24,274 nucleotides of DNA from Erysipelothrix sp. UBA3377 (GTDB taxonomy: Bacteria > Bacillota_I > Bacilli_A > Erysipelotrichales > Erysipelotrichaceae): positions 7,965-32,238 of the forward strand of contig DEQB01000059.1 in the NCBI GenBank assembly GCA_002359085.1, given 5' to 3'. Position numbers and translations under genes: made by a program. The first letter of the stretch is position 1. Each line of letters starts with the position of its first letter. A model generated the notes under the pieces. That model made no database searches and had not been told where the DNA came from. It saw nothing but the letters and a program-made list of their open reading frames with translations. Below are positions 1-6,073 of this stretch, one piece after another.

Positions 1-383
1 GCATCCTCAAGTAAAGGTGCGACACCAGGAAATGCAACGAGCAGGGGTTGTCCAATGTGATTTAAATTATAGTCGTCAAATACTTCACTCATCCAAGTGA
101 TGGTCAAGTTTTCATCATAGGTAATTAAACCCGTCCTTGCGAAAGCAAAAGCTTCACCACTTTCTCTACCCAAAGCCCGCGTTACGGTAATGACACGATC
201 CTTATAGGTTTTTGTGGCTAGCACGAAAATAACGAAAACAATCGTCATGTTTAATAGGATTAACCCATATTGAAGTAGCGTTAAGTAATCTTCTAAGAAT
301 ACTTGAAATATGATTAAAGCAACCATTTCCACCAAACCCAATGCGATGAGTTGTGTTTTTAATGTTTCAAATTTTTCTAACAT
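1..383 (-). CDS. gdpP: GdpP, cyclic-di-AMP phosphodiesterase (N-terminal part, runs off the left edge)
   Basis: Reverse-strand reading gives 127 residues starting MLEKFETLKTQL, cut by the window edge. Two hydrophobic helices come first (roughly residues 12-30 and 38-58, the second containing LILLNMTIVFVIFVLA), followed by the start of a PAS-like sensor segment (GLITYDENLTITWMSEVF, ending ...PLLVAFPGVAPLL). This is the layout of the GdpP/YybT family, whose missing C-terminal part carries a degenerate GGDEF domain and the DHH-DHHA1 domains that hydrolyse c-di-AMP at the membrane. The start is supported by AAGGGAG five bases upstream. The neighbouring DUF2232 gene and rpsF-ssb-rpsR are its usual company in Bacillota. 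The catalytic part is outside the window, so the activity is family knowledge. Confidence 0.85.
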   Translation of the reverse strand, partial: MLEKFETLKTQLIALGLVEMVALIIFQVFLEDYLTLLQYGLILLNMTIVFVIFVLATKTYKDRVITVTRALGRESGEAFAFARTGLITYDENLTITWMSEVFDDYNLNHIGQPLLVAFPGVAPLLED

Positions 384-425
384 ATTGGCTCCCTTCAGAC
401 GCTTTTATTTTAACACAGTCATGGG

Positions 426-968
426 TTATTTTCTATGTCGTTTCATGCTTTGCGTTATCAAAGTTGCGCTCATAAAAATAACAAACGTTTCAAGTGCCAC
501 TGTAAGCATTAAAATAAGATACGCACCCACTTTGAGAATCTGTGGATCATTGACTTTTAGAATAGACTGCAGTTCCATCATTGTTGAGAAAATATCCATC
601 CCAAAGAATGCCCCAAAAAATAATATCATGATGACATAAGCCACCATCAACCCAAAGAACACGGCTAAGAATTTTATAATTTTATTAATTTCTGTTTTAA
701 AAACCGCAATATAGACCAGGCCCACAAAGCCATAGACTATTGTAAGTACGGTGATGGGTAACTGCCCAAAAACCATCATGACTAAAAACACGGTTACGAG
801 ATAAGTCACCAGACTTTCTTTAACCGTATAATACAAACCATATACGATGAGTGGTAGGGGTATAAAACTCATAAAGAGCCCCACAAACACACGATCCACA
901 AGTATTAATACTACCGTAATCGCTGCGGTGAGGGCACCATGGGTAATACTTTTAGTAGTTTTTCTCAT
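426..968 (-). CDS. DUF2232/YybS-like polytopic membrane protein
   Basis: 180 residues, strongly hydrophobic, with about five membrane segments (for example SITHGALTAAITVVLILVD, SLVTYLVTVFLVMMVF, FLAVFFGLMVAYVIMILFF, VGAYLILMLTVALETFVIF) and a basic C-terminus (SMKRHRK). Size and location between rpsR and gdpP match the DUF2232 (YybS) family found beside gdpP/rplI in Bacillota; the protein is shorter than the roughly 300-residue Bacillus member. The fold resembles substrate-binding S components of ECF vitamin transporters, which is an alternative reading. Start chosen on AGGAGAGG just upstream. It follows the rpsR terminator by 18 bases and ends 42 bases before gdpP, so it is probably cotranscribed with gdpP. 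Role unknown. Confidence 0.7.
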   Translation of the reverse strand: MRKTTKSITHGALTAAITVVLILVDRVFVGLFMSFIPLPLIVYGLYYTVKESLVTYLVTVFLVMMVFGQLPITVLTIVYGFVGLVYIAVFKTEINKIIKFLAVFFGLMVAYVIMILFFGAFFGMDIFSTMMELQSILKVNDPQILKVGAYLILMLTVALETFVIFMSATLITQSMKRHRK

Positions 969-985
969 GACCTCTCCTATATAAT

Positions 986-1015
986 AAAACCTCTCTAAAA
1001 GAATAGAGAGGTTTT
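986..1015 (-). terminator. Terminator after rpsR
   Basis: A perfect 12-bp inverted repeat (AAAACCTCTCTA / TAGAGAGGTTTT) with a 6-nt loop starts four bases after the rpsR stop. On the minus strand it runs into TTTTATTAT. It separates the ribosomal operon from the DUF2232-gdpP pair, although the next start codon is only 18 bases on, so some readthrough is likely. It could also act in the plus direction (TTTTT). Confidence 0.75.
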
Positions 1016-1019
1016 TCCA

Positions 1020-1253
1020 TTAATTTTCTGTTACGTATGGAAGTAAAGCCATTTGACGTGCACGCTTAATAGCAATAGCAAGCGGACGTTGGTATTTTGC
1101 TTTTGTTCCAGTTACGCGGCGTGGAATAATTTTTCCATTTGAACCGATGAATCTTTTTAAAAGTTCAATATCTTTGTAATCGATATAGTCAACTTTATTC
1201 TTTGTAAAGTAACATACTTTACGTCTCGGTCCACGAAACTTTCTAAATGACAT
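1020..1253 (-). CDS. rpsR: 30S ribosomal protein S18
   Basis: 77 residues, full length for bacterial S18. It shows the family's basic N-terminus (FRKFRGPRRKVCYFTKNK), the YIDYKDIELLKRFI helix, the IIPRRVTGT strand-turn and the AIKRARQMALLPY C-terminal helix. S18 binds 16S rRNA with S6 in the platform of the small subunit. Third gene of the rpsF-ssb-rpsR operon, 15 bases after ssb, with AAAGGAG upstream of the start. Confidence 0.97.
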   Translation of the reverse strand: MSFRKFRGPRRKVCYFTKNKVDYIDYKDIELLKRFIGSNGKIIPRRVTGTKAKYQRPLAIAIKRARQMALLPYVTEN

Positions 1254-1268
1254 GTTTTTTATCTCCTT

Positions 1269-1706
1269 TTAAAATGGAAGATCGTCGTTTGTAATGTCTA
1301 GGATGGGTTCTTCATTCTGTTGTGTCGAACGTTGTGTTTGACTGAATGAAGGCGCCACATCAGGTTGGAAACCTGGGTCAAAGTCTTGTCTTTGTGTACG
1401 GGATTCCAATGCTTGGACTGTATCACAGACAACTTCTTGAACATATACTGTTTGACCTTCTTTGTTCTCGTAGGTTCTCGATTGAATTCTACCTTCAACA
1501 CCCAACAAAGCACCCTTTTTAATGTAGTTTGCTAAAAAGTCTGCTGATTGGTTCCAAGCAACGCAGTTAATAAAATCTGCTTGCTCAGTATCGCCAAAAC
1601 GACGATTGCATGCAAGTGTAAAACTCACAACGGAGTTCCCGTTTTGTGTTTTTCTTAATTCTGGGTCACGTGTAATACGGCCCACTAAAATTGTGCGATT
1701 AATCAT
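1269..1706 (-). CDS. ssb: Single-stranded DNA-binding protein SSB
   Basis: 145 residues. An N-terminal OB-fold (about residues 1-105: MINRTILVGRITRDPELR, NGNSVVSFTLACNRRF, FINCVAWNQSADFLANYIKKGALLGVEGRIQ) is followed by a Gln/Asp-rich linker and the acidic tip DDLPF that recruits replication and repair proteins. It coats single-stranded DNA during replication, recombination and repair. Middle gene of the rpsF-ssb-rpsR operon, 18 bases after rpsF. Start fixed by GAGAGGTGA eight bases upstream. Confidence 0.97.
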   Translation of the reverse strand: MINRTILVGRITRDPELRKTQNGNSVVSFTLACNRRFGDTEQADFINCVAWNQSADFLANYIKKGALLGVEGRIQSRTYENKEGQTVYVQEVVCDTVQALESRTQRQDFDPGFQPDVAPSFSQTQRSTQQNEEPILDITNDDLPF

Positions 1707-1724
1707 AAATCATCACCTCTCGCT

Positions 1725-2018
1725 TTAAATTTTTTCGTCAAGTCTAACAATCATATGACGTACTACATCACGATTGATTCGAGTTAAACGATCAAATTCG
1801 TTAATTGCACGGTCATCTGAGGTAAATGTTGTTACAACATAGTAACCTTTAGTAATATGATCAATTTCGTATGCAAAGTCTCGTAAACCCCACTCATCAA
1901 CTTTGTCGATGGTTGCACCATTGTCAGTTAAGATAGTGTGTAATTGCTCGATTAAAGCATTACGGTTATCTTCCTCAATGTGCGGTTTTACGATGTACAT
2001 TAGCTCATACTGTCTCAT
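1725..2018 (-). CDS. rpsF: 30S ribosomal protein S6
   Basis: 97 residues beginning MRQYELMYIVKPH. It has the S6 ferredoxin-like pattern: YELMYIV strand, GATIDKVDEWGLRDFAYEI, KGYYVVTTF, and a C-terminal helix and strand ending DVVRHMIVRLDEKI. An in-frame extension of 13 codons to 2057 exists but is rejected, because GGAGGTG sits five bases before this ATG and the extension covers the Shine-Dalgarno and leader hairpin. First gene of the operon with ssb and rpsR; S6 pairs with S18 on 16S rRNA. Confidence 0.96.
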   Translation of the reverse strand: MRQYELMYIVKPHIEEDNRNALIEQLHTILTDNGATIDKVDEWGLRDFAYEIDHITKGYYVVTTFTSDDRAINEFDRLTRINRDVVRHMIVRLDEKI

Positions 2019-2081
2019 TTGTACACCTCCTTCTGGTCTTTTGGGCATTGCTGCCAAGGAATAAAACTACTTTATTTCCGT
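2019..2081 (-). promoter_or_regulatory. Structured leader of rpsF, possible S6:S18 autoregulatory element
   Basis: The predicted transcript starts near 2081, and the roughly 60-nt leader is almost all hairpin. Positions 2058-2079 form a GGAAATAAA / TTTATTCC stem. Positions 2041-2057 (minus TTGGCAGCAATGCCCAA) form a short stem with one bulged C. The GGAGG follows at once. Binding of S6:S18 to a bulged hairpin in rpsF leaders is known in other bacteria; I cannot match the conserved nucleotides of that motif with certainty, so this is a candidate only. Confidence 0.35.
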
Positions 2082-2087
2082 CTATAG

Positions 2088-2116
2088 ATTATATCAAAAG
2101 AATATTACATTGTAAA
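2088..2116 (-). promoter_or_regulatory. Promoter of the rpsF-ssb-rpsR operon
   Basis: On the minus strand, TTTACA, a 17-bp spacer and TATAAT: a near-consensus sigma-A promoter about 70 bp upstream of the rpsF start. Confidence 0.8.
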
Positions 2117-2140
2117 CAAGTACCCACTAATTAGTATGTA

Positions 2141-2464
2141 CTAATAAATAATATCCCTAGAAATTAAATCAGTAAATAATGTCAACAGCTGTGACATCAA
2201 CAATTCACCTCTTGATGTGATCGAATTATAAGATTCAATAAATGAAATGATGTCTTCAATCTCTACCCAAATATCACTTTCAGAAAAAGGTACTTGGTGC
2301 TTATCATCCAAATGAACCAAATAGAACTCATGGCCCTCTATTACCACATCTGAATAGGCTTCATAAGGAAATCCCCTACCCGCATCTGTATATAAGGTAT
2401 AGGCATCCAAGTCTTCTAAATATTCCAACAGTATTTTCCCATCATATACTAAAAATGTATTCAT
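2141..2464 (-). CDS. Hypothetical protein, 107 aa, translated right after the IspD-like gene
   Basis: I do not recognise a family. It is a small acidic protein (MNTFLVYDGKILLEYLEDLDAYTLYTD...) with mixed hydrophobic and acidic segments, no signal peptide, no membrane span and no Cys or metal motif. Its start lies one base after the stop of the upstream cytidylyltransferase gene, and the Shine-Dalgarno AAAGGA is inside the end of that gene, so the two are certainly cotranscribed and probably translationally coupled. Nothing shows a role beyond that link. The real coding status is supported by the RBS, operon position and length. Confidence 0.65.
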   Translation of the reverse strand: MNTFLVYDGKILLEYLEDLDAYTLYTDAGRGFPYEAYSDVVIEGHEFYLVHLDDKHQVPFSESDIWVEIEDIISFIESYNSITSRGELLMSQLLTLFTDLISRDIIY

Positions 2465-2465
2465 A

Positions 2466-3119
2466 TTAATCCTTTAGTACGTAACGCACATTACGCACGT
2501 CTCCCTCTACAACCGCAATTTTCTCGTCACTGACGCGACTCACCAAAGCTGCATCATCTAAAATATTCAAGCCCAAACTCTTCGCTGCTGCGTAACATTT
2601 TAAAATAAATGACGTCTTATAGGCTTGCGGTGTTTGAGTTTGCATATAGTCTCTTTTAACCATGTCACTCACATAGCCATCTTCTACTTTCAAAAGATGT
2701 CCTTTCGGTTTAATAGCCAATACACACGCTACTTCTGTCTTCATTTTATCCATGATTCTATCAATATATTTTTGTTTAACCCAAGGTCTAACACCATCAT
2801 GAATCAACACAATATCTTCACTGACTGCCGTTAATCCATGAAGCACACTTTCAGCTCTTGTTATACCGCCTTTAACATGAATAATTTTACCGGAATCATG
2901 TCCCTGTACCAATTGCTGTAAATCAGCAGAGTTGGTCACGATCACGATTTGTTTACAACGCGGATCTTCCAAAAACACCGAAACAGACTTGTCTAAAACA
3001 CTTTGACCTTTATCAAATTGCGCCAAAGCCTTTTTATAACTTAAACCATCCGCTGCCCTTTTACCTGCTGCTAATATTAGTGCCGAATAATTCAATGTAT
3101 TATCCATTTTCTCTTTCAT
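2466..3119 (-). CDS. ispD: IspD/TarI-family cytidylyltransferase
   Basis: 217 residues. Family motifs: ALILAAGKR near residue 13 (nucleotide-binding loop), GGITRAESV (the GGxxRxxSV motif), IVLIHDGVRPWV (HDxxRP) and MQTQTPQAYKTS (TQTPQ). IspD makes 4-diphosphocytidyl-2-C-methylerythritol from MEP and CTP in isoprenoid synthesis; close relatives (TarI) use ribitol-5-phosphate. The usual GxGxRM loop is altered here to AAGKRAADGLSYKKAL, and the C-terminal NxKIT motif reads RNVRYV, so substrate choice is uncertain. AAAGGAG lies eight bases before the chosen ATG. It leads a two-gene unit with the 107-aa gene downstream, and no other MEP gene is in view. Confidence 0.75.
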   Translation of the reverse strand: MKEKMDNTLNYSALILAAGKRAADGLSYKKALAQFDKGQSVLDKSVSVFLEDPRCKQIVIVTNSADLQQLVQGHDSGKIIHVKGGITRAESVLHGLTAVSEDIVLIHDGVRPWVKQKYIDRIMDKMKTEVACVLAIKPKGHLLKVEDGYVSDMVKRDYMQTQTPQAYKTSFILKCYAAAKSLGLNILDDAALVSRVSDEKIAVVEGDVRNVRYVLKD

Positions 3120-3169
3120 GTCAAAAACTCCTTTATCTTTTATTCATTTTAACACATTCACGAAAACTT

Positions 3170-3199
3170 ATCTTACCATTTATCTTGTCTTTTATTCAA
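3170..3199 (-). promoter_or_regulatory. Putative promoter for the IspD-like gene
   Basis: Minus strand TTGAAT, 18-bp spacer, and TAAGAT preceded by TG one base upstream (extended -10), about 50 bp before the start codon. Confidence 0.45.
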
Positions 3200-3232
3200 A
3201 TCTATCTCCTTAATTTTTAAGATGCACTTTTG

Positions 3233-3261
3233 TTGAAACAAAAATACAAGACTCCTATACT
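3233..3261 (+). promoter_or_regulatory. Promoter of the FMN reductase gene
   Basis: TTGAAA, 17-bp spacer, TATACT; the start codon follows 28 bp after the -10 box with AGGAGG in front. Close to sigma-A consensus. Confidence 0.75.
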
Positions 3262-3289
3262 TAATGAGTATTATTTAGGAGGATTTTGA

Positions 3290-3847
3290 ATGAAAATTAT
3301 TGGATTGGTCGGAAGTCTTAGAAAAGACTCAACAAACCGCAAATTACTACACATTGTGAATGACTTTATGGGTGAATCAGTTGAACTGATCGATTGGGAC
3401 TACAGTGATGTACCTCTATTTAACGAAGACATCGAATTCCCAACACCCGAATCCGTTGTAAAGTTACGTGAAGCTATTAAAGAAGCAGACGGTGTATTCT
3501 TCTTTGTTCCAGAATACAATCAAGGAATTTCAGGCGTACAAAAGAACGTCTTAGACTGGATTAGCCATCCTATCAATTTTGAAACCATGGAAAAAGTTTT
3601 AGTTGGAAAACCAGCTGGAATGATGGGAGCAACCATGGGAGTTAGTGGTACCATCACTGCTCAAGAGAACTTACGTTCTTACTTAACATTTATGAACTTA
3701 AATGTTATGCCCCAACCACGTGCAACAATTTCAGCTGTGCACACATTCTTAGATGCTGATGGAAACTTAAATCTAGATCCTGTAACACTAGGATTTGTTG
3801 AACAAACAGCAAAAGCATTTGTTGAGTACGTTAAAAATTCAAAATAA
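3290..3847 (+). CDS. NADPH-dependent FMN reductase (flavodoxin-like)
   Basis: 185 residues, full length for the NADPH-dependent FMN reductase family. The phosphate-binding loop GSLRKDSTNRKL is at residues 8-19, the flavin-binding PEYNQGISGVQKNVLDWIS segment at about 75-93, and a GMMGATMGVSGT stretch follows. Members reduce FMN, azo dyes, quinones or chromate as soluble dimers; the actual substrate cannot be read from the sequence. AGGAGGATTTTGA precedes the ATG. It is a monocistronic unit with its own promoter and terminator, and the only clearly plus-strand core gene here, pointing away from the divergent IspD-like gene. Confidence 0.9.
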   Translation: MKIIGLVGSLRKDSTNRKLLHIVNDFMGESVELIDWDYSDVPLFNEDIEFPTPESVVKLREAIKEADGVFFFVPEYNQGISGVQKNVLDWISHPINFETMEKVLVGKPAGMMGATMGVSGTITAQENLRSYLTFMNLNVMPQPRATISAVHTFLDADGNLNLDPVTLGFVEQTAKAFVEYVKNSK

Positions 3848-3853
3848 AAATTT

Positions 3854-3894
3854 AAAGGAGTGAAACGACCACAAGGTCATACCACTCCTTTTTT
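3854..3894 (+). terminator. Terminator after the FMN reductase gene, probably bidirectional
   Basis: Outer stem AAAGGAGTG / CACTCCTTT with an inner GACC-acaa-GGTC hairpin, then TTTTTT on the plus strand. On the minus strand the same stem ends in TTTAAATTTTT, so it can also stop transcription of the small membrane gene at 3909-4094. Confidence 0.8.
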
Positions 3895-3908
3895 CAATAA
3901 ACTCGCCT

Positions 3909-4094
3909 TCACTTCTTCAAATCAACCATCGAACAAGACCTTCTTTTTCTATAATATTTTATCCAAAACAATAAAGAAAACATAGTATAAACCCCAACCA
4001 AGAAAGCATTCAATCCCATGTGATCACTCAGTTTTGTAAACACAATCAACACAACCGCTACAGTGAGTGTAACGAGTTTAGCGATGATTTCCAT
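3909..4094 (-). CDS. Small two-helix membrane protein, 61 aa
   Basis: Unrecognised. It begins MEIIAKLVTLTVAVVLIVFT (first membrane helix), has a short SDHMGLN turn, then a second helix (AFLVGVYTMFSLLFWIKYY) and a basic tail with RKRRS. A ten-codon longer start at 4124 is possible but lacks an RBS, whereas GGGGAGG lies 11 bases before this ATG. Convergent with the FMN reductase gene. The nearest upstream feature is the stranded lysS tail and terminator, so before island insertion this gene sat just downstream of lysS. Confidence 0.55.
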   Translation of the reverse strand: MEIIAKLVTLTVAVVLIVFTKLSDHMGLNAFLVGVYTMFSLLFWIKYYRKRRSCSMVDLKK

Positions 4095-4207
4095 ATTTCT
4101 CACAACCTCCCCTAAATCAATCATATTCTATTATCTTAACCATATCGTATTTACAATTTTTAATCTTTAAGAATTTATTAAGATACTTTTGATGATCTCT
4201 TAACCCA

Positions 4208-4233
4208 CAAAAAAAAGAGCTATTTCTAGCTCC
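4208..4233 (-). terminator. Terminator, probably the original lysS terminator
   Basis: Minus-strand GAGCTA-GAAA-TAGCTC (GNRA tetraloop) followed by a run of eight T. It lies 31 bases after the stranded lysS stop codon at 4264-4266. A near copy sits downstream of the present lysS at 21605-21627. Confidence 0.8.
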
Positions 4234-4263
4234 ATAATTATTTATATAATAAGTATCCAAAGA

Positions 4264-4292
4264 CTAGTCTTTCTTTGGCTTCATATGTGGGA
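4264..4292 (-). pseudogene. Stranded 3' end of lysS left by island insertion
   Basis: In the frame matching lysS, the minus strand reads PHMKPKKD-stop. The present LysS ends FPHMRKKSGE, and LysS proteins commonly end in a motif like FPTMKP. The first twelve bases are identical to lysS (the attachment core). The fragment has no start and is not expressed as a gene; joining it to lysS at the core would rebuild a LysS ending FPHMKPKKD, followed by the terminator at 4208-4233. Confidence 0.7.
4281..4292. other. Left attachment core of the island
   Basis: TCATATGTGGGA, identical to 21760-21771 inside the 3' end of lysS. The two copies bound a 17.5-kb segment holding an integrase and an excisionase, as expected for a site-specific tyrosine recombinase duplicating its crossover core. 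Confidence 0.75.
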
Positions 4293-4312
4293 TCACTTGC
4301 CCGAAACGTTTA

Positions 4313-4384
4313 TAAGTCTCCAAAACTCTACATATCCTTTAAACAGTGGACTTTTGAGGCATACCACTTTCATGTAAGTCTCCA
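4313..4384. repeat. Imperfect direct repeat near the left end
   Basis: TAAGTCTCCA occurs at 4313-4322 and 4375-4384, and each copy continues with a similar stretch (AAACTCTACATA and CAAATCTACGTA). Spacing is 62 bp, about six helical turns. Lying between the attachment core and the arm repeat, these are candidate integrase or excisionase binding sites. Confidence 0.5.
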
Positions 4385-4410
4385 CAAATCTACGTAACTT
4401 TCCTTTGTTT

Positions 4411-4428
4411 GGGTGTATATTGGGTGTA
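4411..4428 (+). repeat. Arm-type repeat, left copy
   Basis: GGGTGTATATTGGGTGTA: two GGGTGTA units 11 bp apart, 118 bp inside the left core. The identical 18-mer occurs at 21661-21678 in the same orientation. Paired short repeats inside both ends are typical arm-binding sites for the N-terminal domain of Tn916/lambda-type integrases. Confidence 0.65.
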
Positions 4429-4544
4429 CTGCAAGAGTAACACCACTTTGCGGCGAAAAACCGTTTTTTCAAAACTTACATATTATTAATTTTTCGTGTT
4501 TCTCATATAATAGATATCAATTGCTTTTCCTAGATTATCAAATG

Positions 4545-4564
4545 TTGGACTACCTTGGACTACC
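4545..4564. repeat. Tandem 10-bp repeat
   Basis: TTGGACTACC twice in a row, ending one base before the long palindrome at 4566-4595. The 170 bp between the arm repeat (4428) and the AlbA_2 gene (4601) hold no believable gene, only this repeat and the palindrome. Confidence 0.6.
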
Positions 4565-4565
4565 T

Positions 4566-4595
4566 TCAAGCAAGTCCGTTAACGAACTTGCTTGA
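4566..4595. repeat. 30-bp near-perfect palindrome after the AlbA_2 gene
   Basis: Arms TCAAGCAAGT / ACTTGCTTGA flank an inner palindrome CGTTAACG, with one mismatched pair. It starts five bases after the AlbA_2 stop. Neither strand has a T-run after it, so it is not a standard intrinsic terminator; an mRNA-end hairpin, an operator or a recombinase site are possible. Confidence 0.7.
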
Positions 4596-4600
4596 TAAAA

Positions 4601-5962
4601 TCAGTCAATCTCGATTAATACATGATATCTTGTTTGTTGTGAAGACCCTTCTTTTTTAATAACATTTGAAGAATACAACTTATTAAGTCTATTGGTAAGC
4701 GTTCTTCTGGAAATCTTAAGATATTCTGAAAGTTCTCTTTGGGTTATAGTAGGTTGATGTTTTAACACTTTAAGTATTTCCATGTCTGTTTGATCTAAAT
4801 TAATTTCATCATCTCTATGAATCTTTCCGTAATGTCGTGAATATAGCGTAACCATAAAGAAATCATTACCACTGTAAAACTCGGGCGCTTTTTTCCATAC
4901 AGTTTTCGGAGAAATAATCTTTGACATGCCACGACCACGAGACTCAATAAATCCGAGCTCACGCATGATGTTACACAATGTATTATTTCTTCTTCCAATG
5001 GTTCTAAGATTAATTAAATCCTCTACCGTTCTGCTATTCATAAGATCTCCTGTCGATTTGACCTCGATTCTGTCATCATAAACACCTACTTCAATTTGTT
5101 GGTTATTATGAATTGAGTAATTTCTATGTGCAATCGCATTGATAATCACTTCTCGAACAGCCAATAAATCATACTCATAATCATTTTTTCTTTGTGGACT
5201 TACTTCACTAAATGAAAACTCCACTCTTATTAAGCTCACAACAAAATTATAGGCTTCTTCAACTTGATTAATAATACTTCCTTTAACTTCCTTATCGATA
5301 ATACCCTCTGAAGCTGTCTTGTCTAACCCAGGCCATCTTGTGACTGATATCCAAGAATCCGTGTTTGGATTTTGATCAGACAACAATACACCAACATTCG
5401 TAACATACCCTTCATTAACTAGACCCAGTTCAGACAAGTCCTTATCAGTTATTTCTTTGCCCAAGACTTCTTCATGTTTTTTAGAGAACACTTTAAAACT
5501 TAAATCATCTGTTTTATAGTTTGATGTTAATGTATCCCAACTCAAATTAGTCGCACGTAAAGCCAGTTGAATGTAGTCATTTTGATTAGCAGGTTCTGTC
5601 GTGTTTCCACGCATCACATAAACAATTTGTCTCCCATTAGTTTCTTTAAGTATATAAGGTGGTTGTGTGCCAGATAAAACCTTGATGACAACCACTTCCA
5701 TAGAGTCATATTTTTTAATGTCAATATTAAAAGATACCATTGGGATAATGGAATTTTTAACCTCAGTTGTAAAAAGATTGATAATTTCATCGACATTATC
5801 CAAACCAACAATTTCACCATCATCAGTAACACCGATGACTATAGTTCCACCTAAAATACTGTTTGCCATACCACAAACCTTCTTCAACCATTTTATTTTA
5901 TTCTTTTTACCAATTGTTTCTTTAAACTCAATAACATCTGTTTCATAATTTGGATATTTCAT
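4601..5962 (-). CDS. AlbA_2 (Schlafen-like) / HATPase_c_4 / winged-helix regulator
   Basis: 453 residues. The N-terminal AlbA_2 domain (about 1-120) shows DVIEFKETI, a GGTIVIGVTDDGEIVGLD loop and VMRGNTTEPAN. A GHKL-type ATPase-like module follows (about 230-340) with LAVREVIINAIAHRNYS, IEVGVYDDRIEVKSTG and FIESRGRGMSKI. The C-terminus is a winged helix (ITQRELSEYLKISRRTLTNRLNKL). Proteins of this build are usually called RecG-like or Schlafen-type transcriptional regulators and are frequent on mobile elements; the AlbA_2 domain is related to Schlafen nucleases, so an effector role is possible. Start at MKYPNYE because AAGGGAG sits ten bases before it; a nine-codon longer start lacks an RBS. 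It lies between the integrase gene and the attachment site. Confidence 0.85.
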   Translation of the reverse strand: MKYPNYETDVIEFKETIGKKNKIKWLKKVCGMANSILGGTIVIGVTDDGEIVGLDNVDEIINLFTTEVKNSIIPMVSFNIDIKKYDSMEVVVIKVLSGTQPPYILKETNGRQIVYVMRGNTTEPANQNDYIQLALRATNLSWDTLTSNYKTDDLSFKVFSKKHEEVLGKEITDKDLSELGLVNEGYVTNVGVLLSDQNPNTDSWISVTRWPGLDKTASEGIIDKEVKGSIINQVEEAYNFVVSLIRVEFSFSEVSPQRKNDYEYDLLAVREVIINAIAHRNYSIHNNQQIEVGVYDDRIEVKSTGDLMNSRTVEDLINLRTIGRRNNTLCNIMRELGFIESRGRGMSKIISPKTVWKKAPEFYSGNDFFMVTLYSRHYGKIHRDDEINLDQTDMEILKVLKHQPTITQRELSEYLKISRRTLTNRLNKLYSSNVIKKEGSSQQTRYHVLIEID

Positions 5963-6045
5963 AGAACATTCTCTCCCTTGTGTCATCATTTGTTATATTA
6001 TTATTCATCGTTAGAATTCCTCGTTCATCTACAACAATTATATCC

Positions 6046-6069
6046 AATGTCACTGTGAATGTCACTGTG
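6046..6069. repeat. Tandem 12-bp repeat next to int
   Basis: AATGTCACTGTG twice in a row, immediately after the integrase stop and upstream of the AlbA_2 gene. Candidate binding site for Int/Xis or for the regulator; the function is not shown. Confidence 0.55.
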
Positions 6070-6073
6070 ATTA

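Noticed and set aside
1725..2057. Longer rpsF start at 2057
   Set aside because: The added 13 codons lie over the leader hairpin and the Shine-Dalgarno of the standard start MRQYELMYIV.
4217..4232. GAGCTAGAAATAGCTC resembles the repeat:anti-repeat stem loop of a Cas9 guide RNA
   Set aside because: It is a plain GNRA-capped terminator stem followed by T8; no cas gene, repeat array or further tracrRNA structure is present.
4281..4292. A tRNA gene as integration target
   Set aside because: No tRNA-like cloverleaf is seen at either end; the core lies in the lysS coding end.
4413..4595. 60-codon plus-strand ORF spanning the left arm repeat
   Set aside because: No RBS, low-complexity hydrophobic translation, and it overlaps the arm repeat and the palindrome.
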